Shown: positions 12,786 to 23,994, counted from the stretch's first letter. The stretch is 64,000 bases of DNA from Schizochytrium sp. TIO01 (GCA_004764695.1 SMSO01000014.1:3361148-3425147); one strand, 5' to 3'. Numbers and translations: made by a program. The notes: generated from the letters alone by a model not told the origin.

Positions 12786-13040
12786 GTGGAAGCCCGTACT
12801 GGTGAGCAGGAAGGTGAGTTTTGCATGAAGAGCAGCACAACGAAAGTGGCAGCAGAAGCAAACCCGCAACTCATCGCAACAGCGATAAGCTCAAGAGCAA
12901 AAGAAGAAACCTCAAAGCATTCGAAGCCGCGAGACAAGAATAGCAAACCCCAAACTCAGGGATTTCGATCGAAGACTCACAATAGCAATAGCGATAGCAA
13001 GAAGCACTAGAGAAGTCCAAGTCTCTACAAAGTAGTTAAG
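12786..13040 (+). promoter_or_regulatory. Probable promoter/leader of the AOX gene
   Basis: The 250 bases before the AOX start are T-poor on the coding strand and rich in CAA, GAA and GCA triplets, unlike the AT-rich DNA upstream. Such a composition suits a transcribed 5' leader. No TATA box or initiator can be assigned with confidence. The 74-codon ORF that opens here is probably a product of the low T content. Confidence 0.35.
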
Positions 13041-14018
13041 ATGCTCGCAACCAAGATGATGGCGCAGCGCGGAATGCGCAACATGGGAGCTCGCAACGTG
13101 CTCAACAAGGAAATGAACAACTTCATGCGCACGGCAGCCCAGACCCGCAAGTTTAGCGCGGTCGACAACCGTAAGTACGCATGGGTTGCGATTGAGGCCG
13201 AAGAACTGATTGCCAAGGCTTACGAGCGCCACAAGAAGTACGAGGGTACTGGCCACAGTTTCCCGCCCTCGCTCTCATGTGAGGACCTTGAGTCCCTTGG
13301 TACCCCGTACCACTACGAGCCCAAGCTCATTTCGGACAAGATCGCCTACTACACCGTGAGCGTTCTCGAGAAGTTCATGTTCCTCTTCTTCAGAGAAAAG
13401 TACGACCACCATGCTGTGTGTCTTGAGACCGTCGCAGCTGTGCCGGGTATGGTCGCTGCTGCTCACCGTCACTTCCGCTCCCTTCGTACCATGAAGCGTG
13501 ACCACGGCTGGATTGCCCCGCTCACCGAGGAGGCTGAGAACGAGCGTCTCCACCTTCTCATCTGGATGCAGCACACCCAGCCGACCTTCATTGAGAGGAT
13601 GTTTGTCGGTGTGGCCCAGGCTGCCTTTGTTACCTTCTACACTGGCTTCTACGTCGTGTCTCCCCGCACTGCTCACCGTGCGGTTGGCTACCTTGAGGAA
13701 GCTGCCCACCAGGCCTACAACGACTTCTTGGAGGCCATTGATGAGGGCAAGATCCCCAACGTGCCTGCCTTGAAGATCGCCAAGAACTACTACCACCTCC
13801 CGGACGATGCTATGCTCCGCGATGTTGTTTTGCACGTTCGTGGAGATGAGTGCATGCACCGTGACTTCAACCACCACCTCTCCGACCTCATCCACGACGG
13901 TGGCATTGACAAGCACCCGACAGAGATGATGGAGGAGGTCAACCTCATCATTGAGGCTAAGCAGAAGAGCAAGGAGGCCCGCGATGCCACTGACGCCAAC
14001 AAGGTTGCCACGAACTAG
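13041..14018 (+). CDS. AOX: Mitochondrial alternative oxidase (ubiquinol oxidase)
   Basis: This is the cyanide-insensitive di-iron ubiquinol oxidase of the inner mitochondrial membrane, which passes electrons from ubiquinol to oxygen without pumping protons. The 325-residue length is normal for the family. The first ~35 residues are rich in Arg, Met, Ala and Asn with almost no acidic residues, as in a mitochondrial presequence. The di-iron motifs appear in order: LETVA near residue 130, NERLHL near 170, LEEAAH near 220 (family consensus LEEEA) and RGDECMHRD near 270 (consensus RADExxHR). The ATG at 13041 is chosen because it supplies the presequence. Codons are strongly biased to C-ending and AAG/CTC types, unlike all other genes in the window, which suggests high expression. 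The start of the kinesin-like gene lies 0.8 kb downstream on the same strand. Confidence 0.97.
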   Translation: MLATKMMAQRGMRNMGARNVLNKEMNNFMRTAAQTRKFSAVDNRKYAWVAIEAEELIAKAYERHKKYEGTGHSFPPSLSCEDLESLGTPYHYEPKLISDKIAYYTVSVLEKFMFLFFREKYDHHAVCLETVAAVPGMVAAAHRHFRSLRTMKRDHGWIAPLTEEAENERLHLLIWMQHTQPTFIERMFVGVAQAAFVTFYTGFYVVSPRTAHRAVGYLEEAAHQAYNDFLEAIDEGKIPNVPALKIAKNYYHLPDDAMLRDVVLHVRGDECMHRDFNHHLSDLIHDGGIDKHPTEMMEEVNLIIEAKQKSKEARDATDANKVATN

Positions 14019-14831
14019 ACTTGAAAATTAGTTCCCGAGCACCGATGCGCAGAAAGTTTCGTCCAATGACTGCGATCCTTTTTGTACGCACAAAACCTAA
14101 CCTTCAAAACACCTTCCCACCAGAAAAAGCTAAAAAGGATGCATGTACATACTGCCACCCCGTCCGCGTGAAGTTGCTACATGCATAATCACAAGTCAGT
14201 CCTTAAACAAGCCAGCTCCAGCTGCCCTAGCAACCCTACCTATCATTGGTCCCGTGCGGACAGAAGAATGCTAGCCTGTAACAAACAATTTTCTATTCTT
14301 CTTCAAGTTTCTTTCTGAAGTCACTCCTTGACCGCAAACTAAAATGTGTCCACATCTTGTCCAAAGACCCCATATTCTCAAAAGTCTGCTCAGTTTACTT
14401 GTTTTCTAAATCCCGCGCTTTCAGCAACTATTACGAGACTTGGCATCTTTTTCTTTAATAATAAAATAAAGATATGGTCTGGTTTGGTCTGTCTTTCATC
14501 TCATCGCACATGTATCAGACTAAAGTTACATATCTTTGTTCACCGGTCTATGTCCAATATCTTCACGTGCCTTCGCGACAATATACTCCCTGATTAGGAA
14601 AGCTGGAACTAGAAAAGCTTACCAGTCCCTGCCTAGGAGGTAGGTAGTACAACTAGTAATTTATTACCACAAAGTAAAGGAAGAGAATCTGAACAACGCA
14701 ATCTGAACAACGCAAAGTTACGAGGACACGACTGGTTTGTCCCTAGAAGGTTAGCTCCCAACGGAAACCTAGCTCTTCAAAGAGTAGAAGGGATCACCTC
14801 GTACTTTCTTAGGTTTTTTTTTCTATATAAA
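14019..14831. other. AOX 3' flank and kinesin-like gene upstream region
   Basis: No gene is visible in this 0.8-kb spacer. It contains a 14-bp direct duplication (CTGAACAACGCAA twice, near 14690-14716), a GGTAGGTAGT motif near 14638, and a T-run followed by TATATAA just before the kinesin-like ATG. The TATATAA is close enough to the start codon that it may be leader sequence and not a TATA box. Confidence 0.45.
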
Positions 14832-17800
14832 ATGGCTAAGAGTAAAAACACTGCGATGATAAGTAAATTTAGAGAAGACCCCCAGGCGCCGGAGAAGCAA
14901 GCAAACTTGCTCGCGATGGGCAAGAAGCGCGTGCATCCCGCTGGGAGCGGGCGACGCAGTGATAGCTCTAGAAGTGAAGGGAATCCCGGCCAGAGTGAAG
15001 GTGTATTGAGAAATGCTAGCGGTGATGTGCCAACGGGTATGCCAATCCAGGCGCTGGTCAAAGTCTCTGACCAGCACGCTGTAGGCGCCCGCAAAACAGC
15101 AGCGGCTCATGGACAAACAGATGTGAGATTTTCGAAAAACAAGGTGTCGGTGGAAGGCCAGGAGTACGACTTTGATTTTGTGTTTGGACCTGAAGCTGGC
15201 GAGAAACAAATTATTGAACGATCCCTTAAACCGCTTGTGAAAAGCTCTTGCCGATGGAGTCTCGGCCTCACTTATTGTACTTGGGTCGTATGGGAGCGAG
15301 AAGAATGCAATGGTGGAAAAATTCCTACCCACAATGGTTCAAGACCTTTTCGCGAACCTCCACCGCGCTCAGGGTGGGAAGCATCAGGCATCGAACTTCC
15401 AAGTCAAAGTTAAAGCCTTTGAGATTTGTGATGAGGTCATCCAAGACATGTTTAATGCAGAGAATCGAGACCTCAGCATTATTCACGATCCTCTAGAAGG
15501 CTATGTTGTTAGTCAGTGTAGTATGCGTGGGCCATACCGCAATGTTGAGGATGTCATCGACGTTTTGGTAGACTCATTCAACTCAAGAACGTCAGGAATG
15601 ACTGATTTTGGACCAGCAAGTAGGCATACAAGTACAATGTGGCAGATTGACGTCGAGCAGAACCATCACCAGCGGCATCTACGCTCAAGGTTGATTTTAG
15701 CTGAGGTTGCTGGCACAGACAAACTAGCTGAGGATCGTTCTGTAATTCGTGCTCGTGAAGGTCCTTCACTTGGCAAATCAGTACTGACACTACAATCAGT
15801 GGCGGAGTCCCTTGAGCGTGGGGAACAAGACTATGCTTTATTTAGTGAATCTAAATTGACACAATTATTAGAAGACTCGCTAGCGGGGAACTGCATCACT
15901 TTAGTTTTAGCTTTGGCCAAACAGGGGGAAGGTGAAGCAACAGCAGCGACTTTACAGCTCGCGGAAATGCTCCGCGAAGGGTCTACTTACCCAGCAATTA
16001 ATGATGAGCGCGTGCAAGGTTTGCTGCGGCGTTATCGTTTACAAATTAACCGCCTTCGCGACGAGATTTCTATTCGTGCTGGACGTGGTGGGGGCACCAT
16101 CAGTAGGAACGGATCTGTCGAAGATGCACAGGAGCTCACGGTCAAGCTGCATGAGCTTGAAGGACGTGTGGTCCGAGACAACCTGGAAAAGCTTCGAATG
16201 AAAGAAGAAAAGGAGAAAATATACGGGAAACTTGTGGAATTCCGAGAAAAGTATAATAAACTTGTGGAGCAGAAATCTTCTATTCAAGCAGCCTCTATCA
16301 AGGGCGAGGAAGAAAAGCTAAAGATTTCGAAAGCTCTTCTTGATCTCCGGATTGAGAACAATAAACTTGTAGAGCGTGCAGAAGCGGAAAAATACGAATT
16401 AGTCACAAAACTTCTTAACGCAGAAAATGAAGTCTTGCAGTATGAGATGAGGCAAGAATCGCACGAGAAAACTATGACTACTCTCAAACAAGACCTTCAA
16501 GAGGCTAATCAGTCCTCTGAAGGTTTCAAATCTGACCTCATCCAACTCAAAGATAGTTACACGCGTCTCGAAACTCAGTTCAAAGAGGAACTCACCAAAA
16601 ATGAAGAGCTTGGCGTAGAACTTCTTACACTAGTGAATCAGAAAAATGCGTTGTTACGTGAAGCCGAAGAGTTGCGAAGAGAGCGTGCTGCATTAGAGGA
16701 AGAAAAGGGCCAGGGTGATGCAAAGTGGTCTAAACTCACCAGTGAGAGAGCTACCCTGGAAGACGACTTGGCAAATGAGAGGCAAATCAGTGAGGAACTT
16801 CGCGCAGAAAAGCTTAAAATCCAGCTTGAACTGCAGCGTAAACAGGTCGAATTCGAGACCCAAAAATTAGACTTGGAACGCAATGCTGCAGACTACAATA
16901 GGGAGCGCGATAGCGAGGTTTCTCAGTTGAAGACACGTTTGGAGGCTGAGATGAAGCGGAATGAAACACAACGCGAACATCTTGACGCAGAAGCTCGAGA
17001 ACTGCGGAGTTCTTTCAAAAGTTCCACGCGCAGGATAAAAGACCTAGAAACACAACTTTCTGAAAAAACGGAAGAGTTATCTCTTCTACGCGCAGAAAAC
17101 ACCCGTCTTGATGAGAAGATTAATACAATCACAGAAGACTACCGGAATAAGCTTCTCGATCAGCTCAATGTAGGAAGCACGCTTGATGACCATTCATCTC
17201 TTGCAACCTCCTCGATCCTTGAAGCAGCGGACAAAGAACGCGAAGGGCTTCAATCAGAGCTAGTGCAAACATTCAAGAATCGTGAATCAGAGCTTGAAAA
17301 ACGTGTACGAACTTTGCAACAAACGAACCAGCGCATTGTGGAAAAGAATCGTACGCTGTTCTCACGCTACTCAGCTCTACGCTTTAAGCTTCAAGACATG
17401 GAAGTAGACACAGACAAGGTTGAGCTCCTTCAAACTTCTGCAGCATCGGAGGACTCTGACCTTAAGGTAGAGTCGTCACAAATTGAAGAGCAGTTGCGGC
17501 ACGAAATCGTTCAAATCAAACAACGGCTAGAAAAGGCAGGGTCTGATCTTCAAGCTGCTCAAGAAAAAAATATCACCTTAGCGGCCTCGATCAAGCGTAT
17601 CCACCGCGAGCAAGAAGTCCGTATCGCAGATCTCCAGGCTGAAATTAAAATGCTTGAACGTCAGAAAGCTAATCTCGAAGAAGAAAACCACAATATAAGC
17701 CAGAGAAATGGTGGCTCAGGCCATGGCGGGAACGACGCAGAGACAGCAAAGCGCATGCAGGAGATTCAAGATAAACTTTTAGAAAAAATCGAAGAACTAC

Positions 17801-18273
17801 AGTCTGCATCTGCAAATCAGAACAGGTCCAGAAACCAGGCGTCGTCACCGGATCTTGAAAAGGAAAATCGTGACCTCCAAGACCAAGTGGATCGTTACAA
17901 AAGAGAACTTGATAAGACTCGTCGAATGTCGTCACCATTTCCACCAGGTGCAGATGAAGAAGAGCTGAGGCGTTTGCGCGAAGAGAATGAGAAGCTTCGC
18001 AAATTGTACTCCCAGCAGGCTACTAGCAGGGGCGTTAGACCAACAAGCCCTCGTCTAGATTCGCGAGTGTCACCAGGTATGATAGATTCTTCTGCTGCAT
18101 CCCCAAAGCTCAGTGGTCGCCAGTATGCTGATCTTTTAACGCGTGCAACTGTGGCTGAAGAAGAGTTGGAGAATTACAAAACTTATCTCAAGGAGTCACT
18201 TGCTCGGTCCCAAAGAGAAATCAAAAAGCTAAAAGAGGAGCGCGACATGTGGAAGCAGCGTGCTGGAGGTTGA
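14832..18273 (+). CDS. Kinesin-like coiled-coil protein with degenerate motor (one frame break)
   Basis: Two overlapping frames make one protein of about 1146 residues. Frame 1 runs from ATG 14832 to Val at 15237-15239; the second frame resumes at 15241, so one base is extra. The join lies in the motor: YDFDFVFGPEAG (before) is the kinesin beta-strand FxFDxVFG, and KALADGVSASLIVLGSYGSEKN (residues ~137-158, split here for reference) is the P-loop region. EVAGTDKL near 291 replaces switch II DLAGSE, and ESKLTQLLEDSLAGN near 339 is the well-kept kinesin helix SKLTxLLxDSLGGN. P-loop GSYGSEKN lacks the GK[S/T] ending, so ATP hydrolysis is doubtful. Residues ~390 to the end are predicted coiled coil, rich in heptads of E, K, L and Q. 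CCDC78-type centriolar proteins have a similar design, which is a guess at kinship. It is convergent with the SPEF2-like gene. Confidence 0.8.
15237..15245 (+). other. +1 frame break in kinesin-like gene (AAA-A-GCT)
   Basis: The coding frame is GTG AAA, one extra A, then GCT CTT. Upstream protein ends PLVK and downstream continues ALADGV, matching the kinesin fold on both sides. The extra base lies in a run of four A, so a sequencing or assembly indel is the simplest cause. No GT-AG intron of suitable length is evident. Confidence 0.75.
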
Positions 18274-18473
18274 GGATTGTGGGATATGTTTCCTCATATA
18301 CAGATTTATCTCCTTTCTATTACCACATGCAAGCTTATTTTGTCTCAACTTGGTTACTATATTACTTTGAGTTTTGGCTTGAAAATCATCTTATTGCTGT
18401 AAAAAAGAATTCTCTTGACTTAACTGCTCTAAACCTTGAAAACTATTATCTTTTGCTATTTAGTATTATTCTA
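18274..18473. other. 200-bp convergent intergenic spacer
   Basis: AT-rich spacer between the stop codons of the kinesin-like and SPEF2-like genes. It must carry both 3' ends. No other feature is seen. Confidence 0.5.
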
Positions 18474-21400
18474 TTACACATCGAACCATAAGCTAATCAG
18501 ATCAACAGTTTGACCCTCATTTAACGCAATCTTAGCAAGGCGGTGTCGAAAGCTTCTGGTTTGCTTGTCCTGACCAGCAAGGTGGGCTTTGCAGGTCTCA
18601 TCCCAGGTTGACAATAAAGCTGCCCACTCTTTGGCAATAAATTTGAAATTAACAACAGCAGATTCACCAAGGTGAAGTAAACGTTTGCGAGACTGGTTAC
18701 TAATTTGTGTAAGCAGAACATTGGCTGGCAACGGATCAGGGTTCTTTAACTCCCGCATATCAAGCGTACGCACTGCCTGTCTTAAGATATTGCAGAGATT
18801 TGGGTCGAAGGATTCAAGTTCTGTCAGAACTTTCTCGGTTTTCTCGGCTACCTCTGAAATGTCTTGATCATTGACTTCCAGTACACCTACGATATCTGTG
18901 TTATCAAGAGCGATCAACTCGTGAATACGATTTACAAATGCTCGCAGATTTTGAACATTGTTCAAAATTTGTTCAACAACGGGCACGTAATCTTTACAAA
19001 CAGCAGCTCCCCATTCTTTTACAGGGAGTGGCTGCTCCAAATGTTCTTGCCAAAGCTCACTTTGATAGCCACGTGTTCGCCTAGTATGGTAGAGTGCCTC
19101 TTCCCACATAATATTTGCTAGTTCATCGAAAGGTGGACGTCGATCCACAGGCCCGTACATACACTCCTTCAAAAACCGCGTTTGTTCGTCTATGAAGGTC
19201 CGTTTCTCATTTGTAAAAGGTATTCTTCCTTTCAGAAGGTCAACTGCATTTGCGAGCAGCATATGTGAAGCTTGTGTGGTTTTGGGGTTTCCCTCTAAGG
19301 CACGATGCATGAAAACTTTGGCTTTGTCTTCAAAATCTGACTGTGAAACTTTGTAATTTGAGAGCAAGTGTCGAACTTCACCCAAGTTTATTATTCCATG
19401 AGGTAAATTTGCACACTCAGCAATGTAGTGCGCCAAAAACATTTGTGAACCAAGGGGCCATGTTTGAATGCTAGGTGGCACTATAACTCTCATCAAATCA
19501 TCAACAGTATTGCAAAGAGGGATATTCTTGGAACTGAGCCACTCATTGCGCATGAGAACTTCAGGATCGGATTCAGAAAACCCATCCATCATCTCCTCTG
19601 GTTGGGTCAGATCTCCTGACAACACATCCGACCCCGCTGAGCTTGATTTCTCAGAACCCGGGGCAATGACAAGCTGAAGAAATACAGCCCGGTCGTCAGG
19701 GTTCGAGCTTTCCGTTGACTTTTGCCCTTTGACTTCGCCTTCAACTTCATTAGACTCTAGATACATGGGACCTAAAGTATTTTCTAGAGTTTGCAATTCC
19801 TCGGCCCTCTCCGCAATATCAACCAAAAGCACACCGGAAGCTTTGCTTTGGAGTAAATCAAAGATTGCGATCTTTGTAAGTGCTTTGGAGAGACCCTCCA
19901 TATCTTCAAGATGAGAAGCTTGGCCAACTCGGCGTAAAAGATCATTACGATCTTCCTCAGCAATCGTGCTTTGTTTTTTGGATGCTTTTGCGGGGGCCGG
20001 ATCCCTTCCAGCAGCTTCGTCTTCCGTGCGCAGAGCTGCTGCTTCTTTTTGATAGGTTTCCCCCTTAACCACACGACAGCCGTAGCGAAGTGACAACACA
20101 GTGATAAAGTGCTGCCGTAAAAGTGAGTGCTTTTGGTTTGCTTTTGAGAAACCAGTCAGTACTGCACCATGGAAGGGTGGTGCTAGCATAGGTAACATCT
20201 CGGGAGTGCTCTCAAGCAAATCAGAGAGCAGAGTCTCCAGTGTAGCAGTAGGATCCGGACTATCTAGAAGCAGAGCTTCTGCAACCTTTTCATGAAGAGG
20301 AAATTTGTCGTGGCCAAATGCTTTTTCTTCATCCGTGAGTGTCATTTCTATAGATTCATCCAGGTCCAACGCTTTAAGTACTGTGTCTCCAGTTATAAAG
20401 CTTCCCTTTAGTTTTCTCCATGCCGCTGGATGCAGCAAATTGTCGTTTTGTGCAGATTTTTCATCAATAACTCTCTCAACCAGGCCAACAATAAGATCCA
20501 TTGTTTCCTTTGCCACAGCGCGGTGTTTCTCCTCCCGTATCATACTTTTAAGGGTGTTTCGTTCTTCTCTTGCCATAGCCTGTGCGGTAAGTTGAGCTTG
20601 AGACCCTTCATCTTCCAAAGCTGATTTTGATTGTTTCTCCAGAGACTCTTGATAAGCTTTCACTTCTTCACAATAGATCTTCTCACGATGTAACAGATAA
20701 TTTTGAATGAAGGAAGATCTAGCAACGGCTTCCACACGTTTCGTGTGTCTTTTATGACGCCGACTTTTAGCAGCTAACCTCTCCTCACGGCTTTCCGCCT
20801 GCATAGATTGAAGAAGCATTTCCTCAGCTAGCTCCTCATCAACACTTTTTTGAGCTTTCTCTTGATCTACCAGCATTTTACGACGGCGCTGCTCACGTGC
20901 TTTGCGGCTAGCTAGAGATTCTTCGTGTTGAGTTTTGATACGTGTCATGTATTTAGACACTTCGACACTATCTTTGATCATCATTTCCTTGACAACTGCT
21001 TCTCGATTTGCTGGCAAGCTCAAATCAACTTGATCCATTAGCATTACCTCAGTTCCAGTGCTTGCAGAGTCTCCCGTGTCGACCCCAAGTCTTTTAAGGT
21101 TCCGTTCAAATTCCTCTGCACCGCGTTGAACCTGGGTAGCATTAGTGCATCGAATAGCTTCAGCTTGCGCAGCTTCCCGAGCACGACATGTCAACTCAAA
21201 TTGAAGTTCACGTCGAATTCTGTCGCGTTTCACAAGCTGATTTGTTTTCCAATTCGCTTTGCCTTGGGCAATCCACAAATCTAAGAACTCTCGACCTTCA
21301 CGAAGGCGCTCACGTTGCGCTTCGCGTCGCTCCGCGCGTGTCTTGTTAAGATCTTCTTCTTCTTGACGCAGCTCCATGTCAATTTCCTTCTCTCGGTTGA

Positions 21401-21926
21401 TACGGCGGTCCTCAAAGTGGGCAAGGTGCAAGGTAGTGTCAAGTTGCTTCTTTGTTAGCAACCCTCGGACACCAAGCTCAAGATCATGGTTAGGGATTGG
21501 TTTATGCTTGATTGTAGCCTTTGCTTTCAAGACTGCCGCCTCCTTTTCCCGCCGATTCTTCTCCTCAAGAGATAGCCTAGAGTCTTCGCAAGCAGCTGTC
21601 TCAGGTTCAAGCTTACACTTGATTCTGAACAAGAAGGTAGCGGCTGCACCTGGCTGCTCTAAGATCACCTGTGCAACATCTTTACGATTCACATCCATTC
21701 CAAGCTCATTTTTCAAGACTCCAATAATCTTTTCATAGTTTTGTGCTGCATTTTCAACATCTCCACGTTCTGTCCTTCGGATGCTGCGAAGAATTGGTGG
21801 CTTGAGCACATTTATAATAGCAAGGAGCTCCGCGACCACACAACCATCTGCCAGGTCAACATCTAAGTTTTCTACCTTGTTCTTTAAGCCAAGACTGTTT
21901 GCCCATCGCAAAAGCTGCGCAGCCAT
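18474..21926 (-). CDS. SPEF2: SPEF2/CPC1-like central-pair flagellar protein
   Basis: The predicted 1150-residue protein begins with a calponin-homology-like domain (residues ~1-108: LLRWANSLGL, DLADGCVVAELL, FLFRIKCKLE). A long charged helical region, rich in Arg, Glu and Lys, fills ~110-560. From ~575 to ~800 comes a segment resembling the adenylate-kinase-like domain of SPEF2: HGAVLTGFSKANQ stands where the P-loop should be but lacks GxxGxGK, and GVLLVDIAERAEELQTLE near 695-715 matches the family's lid-side strand. The domain is probably not catalytic. SPEF2 (KPL2, and CPC1 in Chlamydomonas) belongs to the central-pair apparatus of motile cilia. Human SPEF2 is larger (about 1800 residues), so this is a shorter form. 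The ATG at 21926 is chosen as it opens directly into the CH domain. A spoke or other CH-domain axonemal protein is the alternative. Confidence 0.78.
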   Translation of the reverse strand: MAAQLLRWANSLGLKNKVENLDVDLADGCVVAELLAIINVLKPPILRSIRRTERGDVENAAQNYEKIIGVLKNELGMDVNRKDVAQVILEQPGAAATFLFRIKCKLEPETAACEDSRLSLEEKNRREKEAAVLKAKATIKHKPIPNHDLELGVRGLLTKKQLDTTLHLAHFEDRRINREKEIDMELRQEEEDLNKTRAERREAQRERLREGREFLDLWIAQGKANWKTNQLVKRDRIRRELQFELTCRAREAAQAEAIRCTNATQVQRGAEEFERNLKRLGVDTGDSASTGTEVMLMDQVDLSLPANREAVVKEMMIKDSVEVSKYMTRIKTQHEESLASRKAREQRRRKMLVDQEKAQKSVDEELAEEMLLQSMQAESREERLAAKSRRHKRHTKRVEAVARSSFIQNYLLHREKIYCEEVKAYQESLEKQSKSALEDEGSQAQLTAQAMAREERNTLKSMIREEKHRAVAKETMDLIVGLVERVIDEKSAQNDNLLHPAAWRKLKGSFITGDTVLKALDLDESIEMTLTDEEKAFGHDKFPLHEKVAEALLLDSPDPTATLETLLSDLLESTPEMLPMLAPPFHGAVLTGFSKANQKHSLLRQHFITVLSLRYGCRVVKGETYQKEAAALRTEDEAAGRDPAPAKASKKQSTIAEEDRNDLLRRVGQASHLEDMEGLSKALTKIAIFDLLQSKASGVLLVDIAERAEELQTLENTLGPMYLESNEVEGEVKGQKSTESSNPDDRAVFLQLVIAPGSEKSSSAGSDVLSGDLTQPEEMMDGFSESDPEVLMRNEWLSSKNIPLCNTVDDLMRVIVPPSIQTWPLGSQMFLAHYIAECANLPHGIINLGEVRHLLSNYKVSQSDFEDKAKVFMHRALEGNPKTTQASHMLLANAVDLLKGRIPFTNEKRTFIDEQTRFLKECMYGPVDRRPPFDELANIMWEEALYHTRRTRGYQSELWQEHLEQPLPVKEWGAAVCKDYVPVVEQILNNVQNLRAFVNRIHELIALDNTDIVGVLEVNDQDISEVAEKTEKVLTELESFDPNLCNILRQAVRTLDMRELKNPDPLPANVLLTQISNQSRKRLLHLGESAVVNFKFIAKEWAALLSTWDETCKAHLAGQDKQTRSFRHRLAKIALNEGQTVDLISLWFDV

Positions 21927-23994
21927 TGGTCCTTTTCAGCTTTAATGGCAAGCTGTTTGCAATATGAAATATTTATAATCTGTAGCGCCTCTCTTGATCC
22001 AGAGCCAGGTGCAATCGCACCAAGGCCTGATCACTCACTCACGTTCTTCACCAGCTCCTTGGCTTCCAGAGCATCAGTAAGGTGTCAGATTTTTGCAGCA
22101 AAGCTAAAATTCTCCAGAGAATTTATTAGTTTTATAATGTGTGTGCTCATTGTGCATCTTAATATAACCATATAACCAAACAAAACTATTTTTCGCTTAT
22201 TTAGTCTTCTTAGAGAAGCAGAAAAGTCTAGCGGCAATTAACCGTAATTTGAACATGACATAGTACCTCATAGCAACTCTACGGTGCAACGGATCATTTA
22301 TATAACACCTAATTAAAAATTATCTCCGTACTACCACTACTTAAAAAACGCGTGTCTATATGCGAGTACTAAGTAGGCACCTAGCTAGGTAGTCTGTATA
22401 AATGTTTATGAAAGACAAGGAAAAAAATCTTAAGTATGAGTAATGACGGTCTTTCGAGGATCTTTGGTGAGCGCTTTCGATTTTCATTTGGTACATGCGA
22501 CTCGGCGCCAAAGCTAGGCCAAGATTCAATCTTACATTTATTCACCCAATGAGGATACAGTCCCTCATTTATTACAAAAAGCGCAGGTGTTCCACTGTCG
22601 CTATATCATAGGTTGTAGAGGAAATAGAAACAGGTTACCTTCACCATCGTGCGTGATTAATTTGTGCGAATCATCAAGAAGTAGATAAGTTCCTACCTGG
22701 CTACTTGCTCCTTTGGCGATCAAGGTAATATTGCTTGGTTAGGCATGAGAGTGAAATGTTGAGTTGGCCAAGTTCCCATTGCTTCCAACCCATAAGATGA
22801 AGCCAAAGGAAACAAAAGAAGAGAGAAGTTTACTGACGAGCCTTTCAATTCGTTTAGGTAGCAAACTGGAGACAACACGAGCTTCTTCTCGATGGCTCTC
22901 GACTTCTAGGAGCTTTCTTGCTTCTTTCTCCAATATTTACCTAAGCTTTCAACTGCACCATATGAAAAGTACAACCAGAATCGTAGTAAGTACCTACCTA
23001 CCTAGTAGTACCTAAATTCTCGACTCAAACAAGAGAAAGATTATTTCATTGAATGTCCAAAGGGAGAGGAAACCGAAGCAAAGAGAATACCTTGTTCTGT
23101 TTCCCCATGACAAGCAGCTCCCACTCTCGTTTTAGACAACAGAGCCAAAACTGGTTGCGAGAAGAGCGATTCCCAGATTGCTTTGCAGTTAATCCAGAAC
23201 TTCCTTCAAGTTAATTGAAAATTTCATACAAACACTTATGTAGCAATAGCAATAGGTAAGTAGTAGCCATTAATAGATTAGTAAGAAAATGAATGAAAAA
23301 ATTATATTTACCATCATCAGCACCACCTGGACAATGACGATCTCCACCGATCGGTGATTGCCGGTCGTCATTGGCCTGCCTAGAGTTTGCAATCCGTAGC
23401 CGCCAGAACCCTTTCCCTCGGAGATTAAGGTTACTGGGTCCATTTTGCGGCCTGTGGGCCGTTGGCAATCAGGCGGAGCGCCTCGTTTCGCAGCAGCTAT
23501 ACAAAAGAAGAGCTCTCGTAAGGGCTACATTCGTCCGCTTCTCAAGGATCGATACGCAAGCGCAGGGAAGCTACCTGAGACTGCAGCGTCAGCAACCGTA
23601 AAAGGGGGAGACGATCCCTTGTTGCCACACGAAGGTGCAATAAAACAACCTAAAAACCTGAGTTTGGGGCGATTGTATTGTCAGGCGATAGCAGTAGGCA
23701 ATACAAAACAGAAGTGGTAATCGGAAAGCGCACAAAACAAACTCACAATATTCTCTCCAAAGTGGAGTTGCACTATTTTATATTGCTACACTGTGCATTA
23801 TCGTTGGTGAGCAACGAATAATAAAGCAAGCGAGGTCTATACCGGATGAGGAGATCGAGCATTGAGGGGATTCCAAATATTTAGGACTTCTCGCCCAATT
23901 CTTCATATATTAATTTTTCTTGGTGGGCCGGCCTGTTCATTTGGTTCCTGCAGGATTTCTCGCAGATCAGTTCTGATCATCGGTGCTCAGTGCG
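21927..23994. other. 2.1-kb divergent intergenic region
   Basis: This region lies between the SPEF2-like start and the GT15-GT23 start and should hold both promoters. It has a TACCTACCTACC motif near 22990, several short ORFs of no recognisable content, and no long repeat. No tRNA is seen. Confidence 0.5.

Larger units (their letters stand above)
1784..13040. other. 11-kb gene-poor region
   Basis: No ORF here has recognisable domains or a length beyond chance; the longest are about 130 codons with low-complexity or incoherent sequence. The DNA is AT-rich (especially 6700-8300) with scattered short repeats: a TTAGG block, a 57-bp tandem duplication, an AGCG tetramer run, a CTG run, a TTTTG run and a perfect hairpin. 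The last few hundred bases before 13041 are probably the promoter and leader of the alternative oxidase gene. A spliced gene or noncoding RNA cannot be excluded by eye. Confidence 0.6.

Noticed and set aside
13275-13916. 213-codon ORF on the minus strand of AOX
   Set aside because: It is antisense to the whole AOX gene and follows from its biased codons.
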